From contig DAIDAN010000037.1 of assembly GCA_027310605.1 (NCBI GenBank), forward strand, positions 1-5,887: 5,887 nt of DNA, written 5' to 3'. Numbering within the stretch: the first letter of the stretch is position 1; the number at the start of each line of letters is the position of its first letter. The DNA comes from Candidatus Aenigmatarchaeota archaeon. Its GTDB lineage: Archaea > Aenigmatarchaeota > Aenigmatarchaeia > Aenigmatarchaeales > DAIDAN01. Under the pieces are notes generated by a model. That model saw only the letters and a list, made by a program, of their open reading frames with translations. It did not search any database and was not told the origin of the DNA. Positions 1 to 5,164 of this stretch are shown here, piece after piece. The translations under genes were made by a program, and so were the position numbers.

Positions 1-80
1 GCCTGTTGCTGAAGCTGTCCCATATACTCTATTATATATTCTAAATATTGCTCGGTCTTATCTTTTTTTTGGTCAGCCAT
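1..80 (-). CDS. N-terminus of a gene cut by the left edge, possibly prefoldin alpha subunit
   Basis: An ATG on the minus strand at 78-80 opens a frame that stays open to the window edge, 27 codons, so the C-terminus is missing. The peptide begins MADQKKDKTEQYLEYIIEY and continues with Met-Gly-Gln-Leu and then three glutamines and an alanine. It is a charged start followed by an amphipathic, Gln-rich helix. GGTGA lies 5 bases upstream of the ATG, a good archaeal ribosome binding site, which makes this start more believable than its length alone would. Archaeal prefoldin alpha chains, which form a cytosolic hexameric chaperone that hands unfolded proteins to the thermosome, begin with a similar Leu/Tyr/Gln-rich helix. 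That identity is a guess from about 20 residues. Any other short coiled-coil protein would fit as well. Confidence 0.55.
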   Translation of the reverse strand, partial: MADQKKDKTEQYLEYIIEYMGQLQQQ

Positions 81-85
81 ATTTT

Positions 86-90
86 TCACC
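86..90 (-). promoter_or_regulatory. Ribosome binding site of the left-edge gene
   Basis: GGTGA on the minus strand, 5 bases before the ATG at 80. It matches the part of the archaeal anti-Shine-Dalgarno complement (AGGAGGTGATC) expected at this spacing and fixes the start of the truncated gene. Confidence 0.55.
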
Positions 91-141
91 ATCTTATTTC
101 ATCATCTTATTCGTTCACAATCTTTAAACACTTATCTTTTT

Positions 142-195
142 GTTACTCAACAGTTGATTAACTATATACATATTTACGTATAAGTGGTATATAAA
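142..195 (-). promoter_or_regulatory. Candidate promoter with 21-bp dyad upstream of the left-edge gene
   Basis: A perfect TTTATATA box reads on the minus strand at 188-195. A start site about 25 bases downstream would fall near 163, at the edge of a 21-bp near-palindrome at 142-162. The dyad's arms, GTTACTCAAC and GTTGATTAAC, match at 9 of 10 positions around a single central base. A symmetric site at the transcription start is a common place for an archaeal repressor. The leader to the ATG at 80 would be about 80 bases. A weaker TATA-like TTTAAAG (minus strand, 122-128) could give a shorter leader, in which case the dyad would lie upstream of it. No regulator can be named. Confidence 0.4.
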
Positions 196-227
196 GCTAT
201 CTTTCGGGGCTCGGCAAAAGACGAATA

Positions 228-572
228 TCACTTATCAAGATACTTTTTACGTATTCTATATGATTCTTCTAACCAAGTCTTAGAGTCTATAAGATTTGCT
301 TCTGATTTTTCTTTTAGCTTTTCCATATCTTTTTCATACCATGATTGTTTGAGATTTGCAAGAGCATTAGATAGTTTTTCTTTACAGTCATCACAACGAT
401 GTGAACTTCCGTATATGGGTTCACCTGTTTGCGTATTATATCCTACGATTACATCATCTACAGGCTTTCCACATCTGCCACAGTATCCCATACCATCCAT
501 TACTACCCAAAAGGATTTAAGCTTGTTGCGGACGGAATCGGCGGAAAGTAAACCGGCTCTGTAGAAATCCAC
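228..572 (-). CDS. Small zinc-ribbon protein of unknown function (114 aa)
   Basis: This frame encodes 114 residues from a GTG start to a TGA. Cys31-Gly-Arg-Cys34 and Cys60-Asp-Asp-Cys63 form two CxxC knuckles about 25 residues apart, with His58 beside the second. That is the signature of a four-cysteine zinc ribbon. The segment between them (DDVIVGYNTQTGEPIYGS) looks like two beta strands with a turn. Residues 65-114 are a charged amphipathic helix rich in Lys and Glu, suited to binding nucleic acid or a partner. No Shine-Dalgarno precedes the GTG, and the frame has no upstream ATG before a stop at 606-608. A TATA box lies about 28 bases upstream, so translation is probably leaderless. Met25 or Met28, just before the ribbon, are alternative starts. 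The gene is divergent from the ATPase at 687 and shares its regulatory region. No specific family is recognised. Confidence 0.75.
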   Translation of the reverse strand: MDFYRAGLLSADSVRNKLKSFWVVMDGMGYCGRCGKPVDDVIVGYNTQTGEPIYGSSHRCDDCKEKLSNALANLKQSWYEKDMEKLKEKSEANLIDSKTWLEESYRIRKKYLDK

Positions 573-596
573 ATTACTGTTTGAGAAACTATAATC

Positions 597-604
597 TTTA
601 TATA
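597..604. promoter_or_regulatory. TATA box shared by the zinc-ribbon and ATPase genes
   Basis: TTTATATA, a full archaeal TATA-box match, lies in the 114-bp space between the divergent genes. Read leftwards, it sits 28 bases from the GTG at 572, which is the spacing of a leaderless archaeal transcript. Read rightwards, it would start transcription near 628, inside the second copy of the adjacent tandem repeat, leaving a leader of about 60 bases before the ATG at 687. No second convincing TATA box for the ATPase is visible. One box may therefore serve both directions. Confidence 0.5.
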
Positions 605-635
605 TTCATTAAGTGAATAATTCATTAAGTGAATA
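604..635. repeat. Two exact tandem copies of a 16-bp near-palindrome (candidate operator)
   Basis: ATTCATTAAGTGAATA occurs twice without a gap, at 604-619 and 620-635. Each copy is itself a dyad: ATTCA and TGAAT flank a five-base centre, with only one mismatched pair in 15 bp. The first copy overlaps the last base of the TATA box at 597-604. The second covers the expected start site of the ATPase transcript. This is the arrangement expected for a dimeric DNA-binding protein bound at two sites, able to block the ATPase promoter and to affect the divergent zinc-ribbon gene. The winged helix of the ATPase or the zinc ribbon itself are candidate binders; this is inference only. Confidence 0.6.
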
Positions 636-675
636 GAAATACCTGAAGCGATGATTTCGCGTTTACATTCAAAAA

Positions 676-680
676 GAGGT
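676..680 (+). promoter_or_regulatory. Ribosome binding site that sets the ATPase start
   Basis: GAGGT lies 6 bases before the ATG at 687. The upstream in-frame ATG at 651 has no such site and lies in a small GCGA/TCGC hairpin (648-660). The 687 start is preferred. Confidence 0.65.
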
Positions 681-686
681 AATGAA

Positions 687-2087
687 ATGAGATTCATAAA
701 CAGGAAAGAGGAAATGAAATTCCTGAAAGAGGCAAAGAAGCTGTCAAAAAACAAGCTTTTCACGGTCTCGATAGCGGGCTTGAGAAGGGTGGGAAAGACA
801 AGGCTTATCCTTGAGTCCCTTTCAAAGGAAGACATATACTTTTTCGTGAACAAGGACAAGCAGAGCGAAAGCCTGCTTAAAGAGTACGTGGAAATCCTGA
901 AAAACAGGAAAATTCTAACTGAATTTGAAACAATAAGAAATTGGGACGGCTTCTTCAAGGTCTTGTTCGAGCGATTTAAAGGCATCCTGACTTTTGACGA
1001 GTTTCAGAACTTTATGTTTGTCGAAAAATCCGTCTACGGAACTTTGCAAAAATATATTGACCTGAATGAAAACAGGAAAGACTTGCTTATCATTTTCTCG
1101 GGCTCAACGGTCGGCTTGATTAAAAAGCTTTTTTCAGGTTCAAAAGAGCCCCTGTACGGAAGATTAAAAAGAAAACTTTCACTGAAGCCGCTTTCTTTCC
1201 GCGATGCATTGAAAATGTGTCGCGAGCTAAGATTCGACTTTGAAAGCTCGATAAAAGTTTATTCCATATTCGGAGGCTTTCCAAAATATTATGTGACTAT
1301 GGAAGATGAAAATCTTCAAGGGGAGAGTTTTGAAAAGATACTGGAAAAATTGTTTTTTGTTGATAATGCGATTTTGGAAGACGAGGCAAGCCAAATACTA
1401 TCGCTTGAATTTGGAAAAAGGTCAGGGATTTATTATGATATCCTCGCTTCAATATCGCAGGGAAACACCAAAATAAGTGAAGTGGCCTCATCCCTTGGAA
1501 AAAAAGAGACGGCATTGACAAGACAAATAGGCGAGCTTATAAAATATTTCGAGTTGGTAAAGATAGAAAAGCCTGTTACCGACGGCAAGAGCATGTTTCT
1601 TATTAATCACCCCCTCCTCAATTTCTGGTTCAGGTTTTTCTACAAGGAAATCTCAAGCTACAAAAGAAGGGAAAGTTGGCTTATAGACAAGACAAAAAAC
1701 GATATCAACGCCTATCTTGGCAGGAGATTTGAAATCGTTTGCAGTGAATTTTTGGAACTGCAAAACCTTGGTTATGAAAAAATGGGAAAGTGGTGGGGGG
1801 CATACAGGGATATGCAATCCAATGAGCGAAAGGTCGCAGAGATTGATATTGTTGCCATAGACAGAAACAAAAAAGAAACCCTGTTTTGCGAGTGCAAGTG
1901 GCAGGACAATGTCAATGCTGAAAAAATTCTTGCAGAATTGAAGGAAAAAGCGAAATATGTGCAGTGGAATAATGGAAAGCGGACTGAATATTTTGCAATA
2001 TTTGCAAAATCTTTCAAGGAAAAAATAAAAGAACCGAATCTGATTCTGTTTGACTTGAAAGACATGGAAAGGGGTTTTAACGAATAG
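687..2087 (+). CDS. Archaeal AAA/STAND-type ATPase with winged helix and C-terminal DUF234 nuclease-like domain (466 aa)
   Basis: From the ATG at 687 the protein has 466 residues and opens with the usual FINR-x-EE-x-x-FL of this family. A P-loop, GLRRVGKTR, lies at 31-39, and the Walker B LTFDEFQ is at 101-107 with Asp104-Glu105. A sensor-1 type strand IIFSGSTVG is at 135-143, then PLYGR (155-159), LKPLSF (166-171) and GGFPKYY (196-202), all hallmarks of archaeal ATPases (PF01637, COG1672). Residues about 247-295 read as a winged helix. From about 309 the DUF234 region begins, with Glu349, Asp387 in EIDIVA and Glu402-x-Lys404 in CECKW. These match the E, D and ExK residues of the PD-(D/E)XK nuclease fold, so the site looks intact. 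Length is normal for the family. Such ATPases are expanded in archaea and their role is not settled; defence, signalling and mobile-element functions have been suggested. The gene lies in AT-rich sequence, and its promoter overlaps the tandem operator at 604-635. An alternative start at 651 would add 12 residues. Confidence 0.92.
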   Translation: MRFINRKEEMKFLKEAKKLSKNKLFTVSIAGLRRVGKTRLILESLSKEDIYFFVNKDKQSESLLKEYVEILKNRKILTEFETIRNWDGFFKVLFERFKGILTFDEFQNFMFVEKSVYGTLQKYIDLNENRKDLLIIFSGSTVGLIKKLFSGSKEPLYGRLKRKLSLKPLSFRDALKMCRELRFDFESSIKVYSIFGGFPKYYVTMEDENLQGESFEKILEKLFFVDNAILEDEASQILSLEFGKRSGIYYDILASISQGNTKISEVASSLGKKETALTRQIGELIKYFELVKIEKPVTDGKSMFLINHPLLNFWFRFFYKEISSYKRRESWLIDKTKNDINAYLGRRFEIVCSEFLELQNLGYEKMGKWWGAYRDMQSNERKVAEIDIVAIDRNKKETLFCECKWQDNVNAEKILAELKEKAKYVQWNNGKRTEYFAIFAKSFKEKIKEPNLILFDLKDMERGFNE

Positions 2088-2155
2088 CAAGGCTGCCGTC
2101 CGGGCTCATAAAAAGCAAAAAACTGTGTGTTTTATTTCTATGCATATAATTAATT

Positions 2156-2184
2156 TTATGCACAAAAGCTGTGCATAAGCTTTT
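2156..2184 (+). terminator. Two mutually exclusive hairpins after the ATPase gene
   Basis: TTATGCACA (2156-2164) pairs perfectly with TGTGCATAA (2170-2178) around a 5-base loop. A competing stem pairs AAAAGCT (2164-2170) with AGCTTTT (2178-2184). The second ends in a short T-run, and the surrounding sequence is AT-rich. The site is about 70 bp past the ATPase stop, so a 3'-end or terminator role is plausible. Archaea usually need only T-tracts to terminate, so the stems could instead be a protein site or a repeat remnant. Confidence 0.4.
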
Positions 2185-2225
2185 AACAAAATAAATCGAA
2201 AAAATTTTTCAAGGCCTGCTTCTGT

Positions 2226-2264
2226 TGCTACGATTGTAGCTGCATTGATGTTACAAACGTAGCA
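2226..2264 (-). terminator. Hairpin just after the 482-residue coiled-coil gene
   Basis: TGCTACGATTGTA (2226-2238) and TACAAACGTAGCA (2252-2264) are inverted with 12 of 13 pairs matching and a 13-base loop. On the minus strand the stem starts about 10 bases after the TAG of the coiled-coil gene. A run of six T (minus strand, about 2199-2204) follows further on. The position suits a 3'-end hairpin or terminator for that gene. Confidence 0.45.
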
Positions 2265-2274
2265 TCTCAGAACC

Positions 2275-3723
2275 CTACTCCATTATAATCGGCTCCATCA
2301 TCTGCGCGGCAACGAAGTGCCTCTGCAAATCCGCGATAGCGCGCTCCATCTTTCGCAGCTTTCCTTCCATCAGTTTTAATTCCGGGAATGCCTCCAGCTT
2401 CTCGTCAAAGCCGCGCTCCCTCTCCGCCAGCTCCATGTTCCTTGATTCCCAGGTATGCAGGCTGTTCGCGAGGCTTTCCGCATATTTCGATTTCTCGTCC
2501 ATGTATTTTTTCAATCCCTCCAAATCCTTCCAGACCTTGTCAAGGTCGGAATTGAGCGCGAACAACTTCAGCTTCTCTTCCGTCATCCTCTCGGCGCCGG
2601 CAACGGATTTCAGCTTGTCCAAGTCATATCTTGAAAGCTCTTCAACCTTTTTTGAGAATTTCTGGAAATCCGCCCTCGGCACAAGCGTCTTCATCTTCTC
2701 ATCATATTCCTTCGCTAAATCATCCCTGAAAGATTCCGCCTTGTCCCCGATTTCTTTCATTTTTTCATCGATTTTAATTTCAGCCAGCCTTTTTTCAAAG
2801 TCAGGCTTGCTCACAACGTTCCTTTCCATCGCAGCCATTCTTTCTTCAAGCTCCCTCTTGATATTTTCCCCGTCGCTAGCAATCTTGTTTGCGACATCAT
2901 TCATCTTTCTTGCGGCGTCGCTGATGTGCCTGTCTATTCCGGATTTTATTCCTGCCATGGTGTGCTGCATGGAATCCTTCATGCCATCTTTTTCTTCTGA
3001 GGAGAACTCCGCGAGCCTTGCGCCGATTCTTTCATCTACGGCTTTGTTTATTTCGCTCGCTTTCGGAACGCCCCTGATTTTATCGGACAATATTTTTTCC
3101 ATATCGTTCCTTGACACAAACCTGCCTGATTCGTTTTCAATGTTTTTCAACAACTCGTTCATGCGCCTTTCCGTTTCGTTTTCCATACTCCTGATTTTCT
3201 CCTCCGCCGCCTTGTTGTCCGCGACGGATTTTTGCAGCGCCTGCATCATGCCTAATTTCCCGTCAACATATTTCTGCAGCACATCCATCCTGCTTTTCAG
3301 CTCCAGCAAGTCCTTCGCCGGCGCCTTGGATTCTCCGCCATTGGAAGAACCGCCCGAGGCGATGCTGTTCCTTATCGCCGCGACAGACTGCTTCAAGTCC
3401 TCGATGTCCGCGGAAAAATCCTTTTCTTGAAGGGATTCAATCCTGCGTTCCATCATGGAAATTTTTTTCTCGAGTCCGCCTGTTTCATTTTTTATTTGCG
3501 ATTCGATGTTCCTGATTCTGTCCTCCATCCTGCCCTGCTGACTCGGCACGGCAGCCTCATGCGATTTATTCGCCTTTGCCTCCGGCTTCGCTCCCCTTCC
3601 CATTCCCGACATCGCGGCTTCGAGCTCGCCCGCGGATTCGCGCACCCCCATCGATACCACACCATTATCAGTGAATTTGATTTTGCGCCGATTTGATTGT
3701 TTTGCTTTTTTTTGCGTTTTCAT
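2275..3723 (-). CDS. Large hydrophilic coiled-coil protein with internal repeats, unknown function (482 aa)
   Basis: The ATG at 3723 begins a 482-residue Lys/Glu/Asp-rich protein without signal peptide, membrane segment or cysteine. Residues 1-60 are basic then Gly/Ala-rich and probably disordered. About 63-120, 135-200, 225-300 and 310-470 are long heptad-patterned helices, with a Gly/Ser linker near 122-131. A short motif, hydrophobic-V-[SP]-[RK]-x-D-[MF]-[EQ]-K, breaks the coil at 202-210 (FVSRNDMEK), 303-311 (VVSKPDFEK), 347-355 (LVPRADFQK) and, more weakly, 388-396 (FALNSDLDK). A fifth variant may lie at 219-227. Such elongated proteins usually act as scaffolds or filament and chromosome organisers, but nothing here decides between these. 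The start is uncertain. No Shine-Dalgarno precedes 3723, whereas Met25 (3651) has GGTG 8 bases upstream. The gene lies 89 bp downstream of another coiled-coil gene on the same strand. Confidence 0.8.
   Translation of the reverse strand: MKTQKKAKQSNRRKIKFTDNGVVSMGVRESAGELEAAMSGMGRGAKPEAKANKSHEAAVPSQQGRMEDRIRNIESQIKNETGGLEKKISMMERRIESLQEKDFSADIEDLKQSVAAIRNSIASGGSSNGGESKAPAKDLLELKSRMDVLQKYVDGKLGMMQALQKSVADNKAAEEKIRSMENETERRMNELLKNIENESGRFVSRNDMEKILSDKIRGVPKASEINKAVDERIGARLAEFSSEEKDGMKDSMQHTMAGIKSGIDRHISDAARKMNDVANKIASDGENIKRELEERMAAMERNVVSKPDFEKRLAEIKIDEKMKEIGDKAESFRDDLAKEYDEKMKTLVPRADFQKFSKKVEELSRYDLDKLKSVAGAERMTEEKLKLFALNSDLDKVWKDLEGLKKYMDEKSKYAESLANSLHTWESRNMELAERERGFDEKLEAFPELKLMEGKLRKMERAIADLQRHFVAAQMMEPIIME
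3660..3663 (-). promoter_or_regulatory. Possible ribosome binding site for an internal start of the 482-residue gene
   Basis: GGTG on the minus strand, 8 bases before the in-frame ATG at 3649-3651 (Met25). If used, the protein would be 458 residues and lose its Lys/Arg-rich N-terminal tail. Confidence 0.25.
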
Positions 3724-3727
3724 CGTG

Positions 3728-3784
3728 CTGATTTTTTATCTGGGTTGAAAACCATTCTGCAAATAAAAATCATAAAAAAATCAG
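3728..3784 (-). promoter_or_regulatory. Terminator/promoter junction between two coiled-coil genes
   Basis: Read on the minus strand, a run of seven T at 3774-3780 lies about 30 bases past the TAG of the 178-residue gene and suits archaeal T-tract termination. It is followed by the TATA-like TTTTTATT (3762-3769), which would start transcription about 15-20 bases before the ATG at 3723. CTGATTTTTTAT at 3728-3739 and its inverted copy ATAAAAAAATCAG at 3772-3784 (one extra A) enclose the interval, and GGTT/AACC near 3743-3753 can form a small hairpin inside it. The two genes may therefore be separate transcripts. Confidence 0.35.
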
Positions 3785-3812
3785 ATGCGATGCTTTTCAT
3801 TATTAGCGTTTT

Positions 3813-4349
3813 CTACTTCATCCTTTCGATAATTTTCTTTATCGAGCTTACGATTATTTTCACGCTATCTTCCGTCTCCTTCCTGAACGACTCGAAATCC
3901 TCCCTCATTTTTTTGATATCGTTTCTTGCCGCGATATCAGCGGTAGGCTTTGATGCACTGACAGAACCGCCGGAGGATGTGATGTCCCCGACCTTTTCCT
4001 CCAGCTTTTCAAAGCGGCTTTCAAGATTCTCCAGCGCGCCGCCTTCCAATACATTGCCTGTTCCTGCGGGCGGCGCGCGCGCTGCGAAACCGCCGGGCTC
4101 CATCTTCTCCGCAGCCTCCCTTATTTTTATCAAGTCAAGGTTCGCAACCATCTGCAGGTCCTCAACGCCTTCCAGCTTCTCCTCCACAGAGGCAACCCTC
4201 TGCTCCTGCTCCGGCGCGAGGCCGCCCTGCTGCATTCTCAGGGAAATGTTCTGGATTGCGGACTCGAGGCTCGCAAGCCTTTTCTCCGCCTGGAGAAAGG
4301 ACGCCTTCTGCTTCTCATCAATCCTCCTGAGGTCGTCTTCAACGCTCAT
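3813..4349 (-). CDS. Coiled-coil protein of unknown function (178 aa)
   Basis: The ATG at 4349 opens a 178-residue hydrophilic protein ending in TAG. Residues 3-40 and 46-82 are heptad-like helices, including ASLESAIQNISLRM and VASVEEKLEGVEDLQMV. A Gly/Ala/Pro-rich linker lies at 84-104. A third helix at 105-122 reads LENLESRFEKLEEKV, followed by a Gly/Ser linker at 126-134. A C-terminal helix (136-178) ends in an Ile/Lys-rich amphipathic stretch, VKIIVSSIKKIIERMK, that could pack on a partner or graze a membrane. There is no cysteine or enzyme motif. GGTG stands 6 bases before the start, and a TATA-like box lies about 50 bases upstream, so the start is well supported. Its make-up matches the larger coiled-coil gene downstream and suggests that the two proteins could assemble together. 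That is inference. No family is recognised. Confidence 0.82.
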   Translation of the reverse strand: MSVEDDLRRIDEKQKASFLQAEKRLASLESAIQNISLRMQQGGLAPEQEQRVASVEEKLEGVEDLQMVANLDLIKIREAAEKMEPGGFAARAPPAGTGNVLEGGALENLESRFEKLEEKVGDITSSGGSVSASKPTADIAARNDIKKMREDFESFRKETEDSVKIIVSSIKKIIERMK

Positions 4350-4355
4350 TATCTA

Positions 4356-4406
4356 CACCGTCGCTTTTTATGCGAATGCCGGCTCAAGAAACCATTTTAA
4401 TATAAA
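4356..4406 (-). promoter_or_regulatory. Promoter and ribosome binding site of the 178-residue coiled-coil gene
   Basis: On the minus strand, TTTATATT (4399-4406) is a near-perfect archaeal TATA box. It predicts a start near 4375 and a leader of about 25 bases. The leader contains GGTG (4356-4359), 6 bases before the ATG at 4349. TATA box, short leader, ribosome site and start codon are all correctly spaced. This is the clearest promoter in the window. Confidence 0.55.
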
Positions 4407-4461
4407 TTTGTTTATTAATAAATCTGATAGCCTTGAGAAATAACGGTAGGGATTGATTTGG

Positions 4462-4482
4462 AAAAATACGCTAACGACAGCG
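4462..4482 (-). terminator. Weak terminator candidate after the DUF460-like gene
   Basis: On the minus strand a small stem (CGCT at 4469-4472 with AGCG at 4479-4482, six-base loop) is followed by TATTTTTCC, with its T-run at 4462-4466, about 60-80 bases past the TGA at 4540. The stem is only four pairs, so the T-run is the main evidence. Confidence 0.3.
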
Positions 4483-4539
4483 CTTCTCTGCAAATGTTTT
4501 AACAGCCGTTCTGATTTTGGAATTCAAACCATAATGAAC

Positions 4540-5130
4540 TCATCCCATATCCAGCTCCTCCCTCTTCGCGCCGAGAAACTCGATGTATTTCGCGAGCCTG
4601 ACGGATTTTTTCGGCATTACCTTTATCTCCGCGTTTTCAAGAATCGCGGCGTCCCCGTCCTCAAGGTCTGCTATCACGGCCTTCGGCTGCAGCGAGACAA
4701 GGGTTCTGAACGCTGAAGGATCGCTTTTGCAGCTGCTGAAGAATATTACAGAACCGTTTACTCCGAACTTGGCATCGCTTTCGAGTATGCTTTCCCTGTC
4801 AAAAGATTTTACAGGTATCACGGGGACGCAGCCGTCCGCGCTTATCATCTCCAGCTCGCCGATCCTTGAGAATTTTTTCCTCAAGGCTTCCAGCTCGCCC
4901 CGCAGGTTCATTATCAAGCTTTCCCTTAACGCAATCTCCCTGCTTTCCATAATATTCTTTCTTGCGGATTCGCTTTTTTTCTTCTCCTCATCCATCAGCA
5001 TTTTTTTCTGCGTTTCCAGAGAACGGACCCTTGACTCAAGTTTTTTCGAATAGTCCCCGGAGATTTTCAGGCTGCTCTCGAGCGATTTTATTCTTCTCAT
5101 CAGGATTTTTGCAGGAATGTTCTTTTCCAT
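4540..5130 (-). CDS. Coiled-coil protein with a C-terminal alpha/beta domain resembling the DUF460 (COG2433) C-terminus (196 aa)
   Basis: Starting at the ATG at 5130, which has GTGAT 4 bases upstream, the protein is 196 residues. Residues about 10-95 form a charged coiled coil (RRIKSLESSL, KKLESRVRSLETQKKM, LRGELEALRKKF). Residues 100-190 alternate strands and helices: VPVIPV, a helix, GSVIFF, AFRTLV, then AVIADL, a helix, AEIKVMP and KYIEFLGAKREEL. In archaeal DUF460/COG2433 proteins a coiled coil precedes a C-terminal domain with the same order of elements. In those proteins an RNase H/RuvC-like domain comes first. That N-terminal domain is absent here, so this would be a free-standing tail. 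The match is made by eye on pattern, not strong motifs, and could be a generic alpha/beta fold. Cys101 and Cys134 are the only cysteines. The frame extends upstream to an ATG at 5160 or a TTG at 5166, but those starts lack a ribosome site and run toward the palindrome cluster. Confidence 0.75.
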   Translation of the reverse strand: MEKNIPAKILMRRIKSLESSLKISGDYSKKLESRVRSLETQKKMLMDEEKKKSESARKNIMESREIALRESLIMNLRGELEALRKKFSRIGELEMISADGCVPVIPVKSFDRESILESDAKFGVNGSVIFFSSCKSDPSAFRTLVSLQPKAVIADLEDGDAAILENAEIKVMPKKSVRLAKYIEFLGAKREELDMG

Positions 5131-5134
5131 GGAA

Positions 5135-5139
5135 ATCAC
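5135..5139 (-). promoter_or_regulatory. Ribosome binding site that favours the 5130 start
   Basis: GTGAT on the minus strand, 4 bases before the ATG at 5130. It matches the 3' part of the archaeal consensus AGGAGGTGATC, for which a short spacing is expected. The ATG at 5160 has no comparable site. Confidence 0.4.
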
Positions 5140-5164
5140 ATCAGTATGGAATGAAATCATTATC

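Noticed and set aside
98..104. A box C-like ATGATGA on the minus strand, with a CTGA further on, as a C/D guide RNA
   Set aside because: The CTGA falls inside the left-edge coding start, the spacing is too short for a full C/D RNA, and no C'/D' pair is visible.
184..564. A plus-strand frame starting at GTG 184
   Set aside because: It is antisense to the zinc-ribbon gene, whose paired CxxC motifs make the minus strand the real coding strand. The GTG lies in promoter-like DNA.
503..985. A minus-strand frame of 160 codons overlapping both divergent genes
   Set aside because: It crosses the shared promoter and operator and is antisense to the conserved N-terminal ATPase region with its Walker motifs.
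1653..2090. Minus-strand frames antisense to the C-terminal part of the ATPase
   Set aside because: Phe/Ile/Lys-rich translations opposite a well-conserved DUF234 domain, with no supporting start signals.
2435..3430. A long plus-strand open frame of 331 codons rich in Ser, Phe and Leu
   Set aside because: It is antisense to the 482-residue coiled-coil gene. Its Ser/Phe/Leu composition is what the opposite strand of Glu/Lys-rich helices gives. The minus frame is longer and protein-like.
3697..4443. A plus-strand open frame of 248 codons
   Set aside because: It runs antisense to the 178-residue gene and across its promoter. It has the same Ser/Phe-rich artefact composition and no ribosome site.
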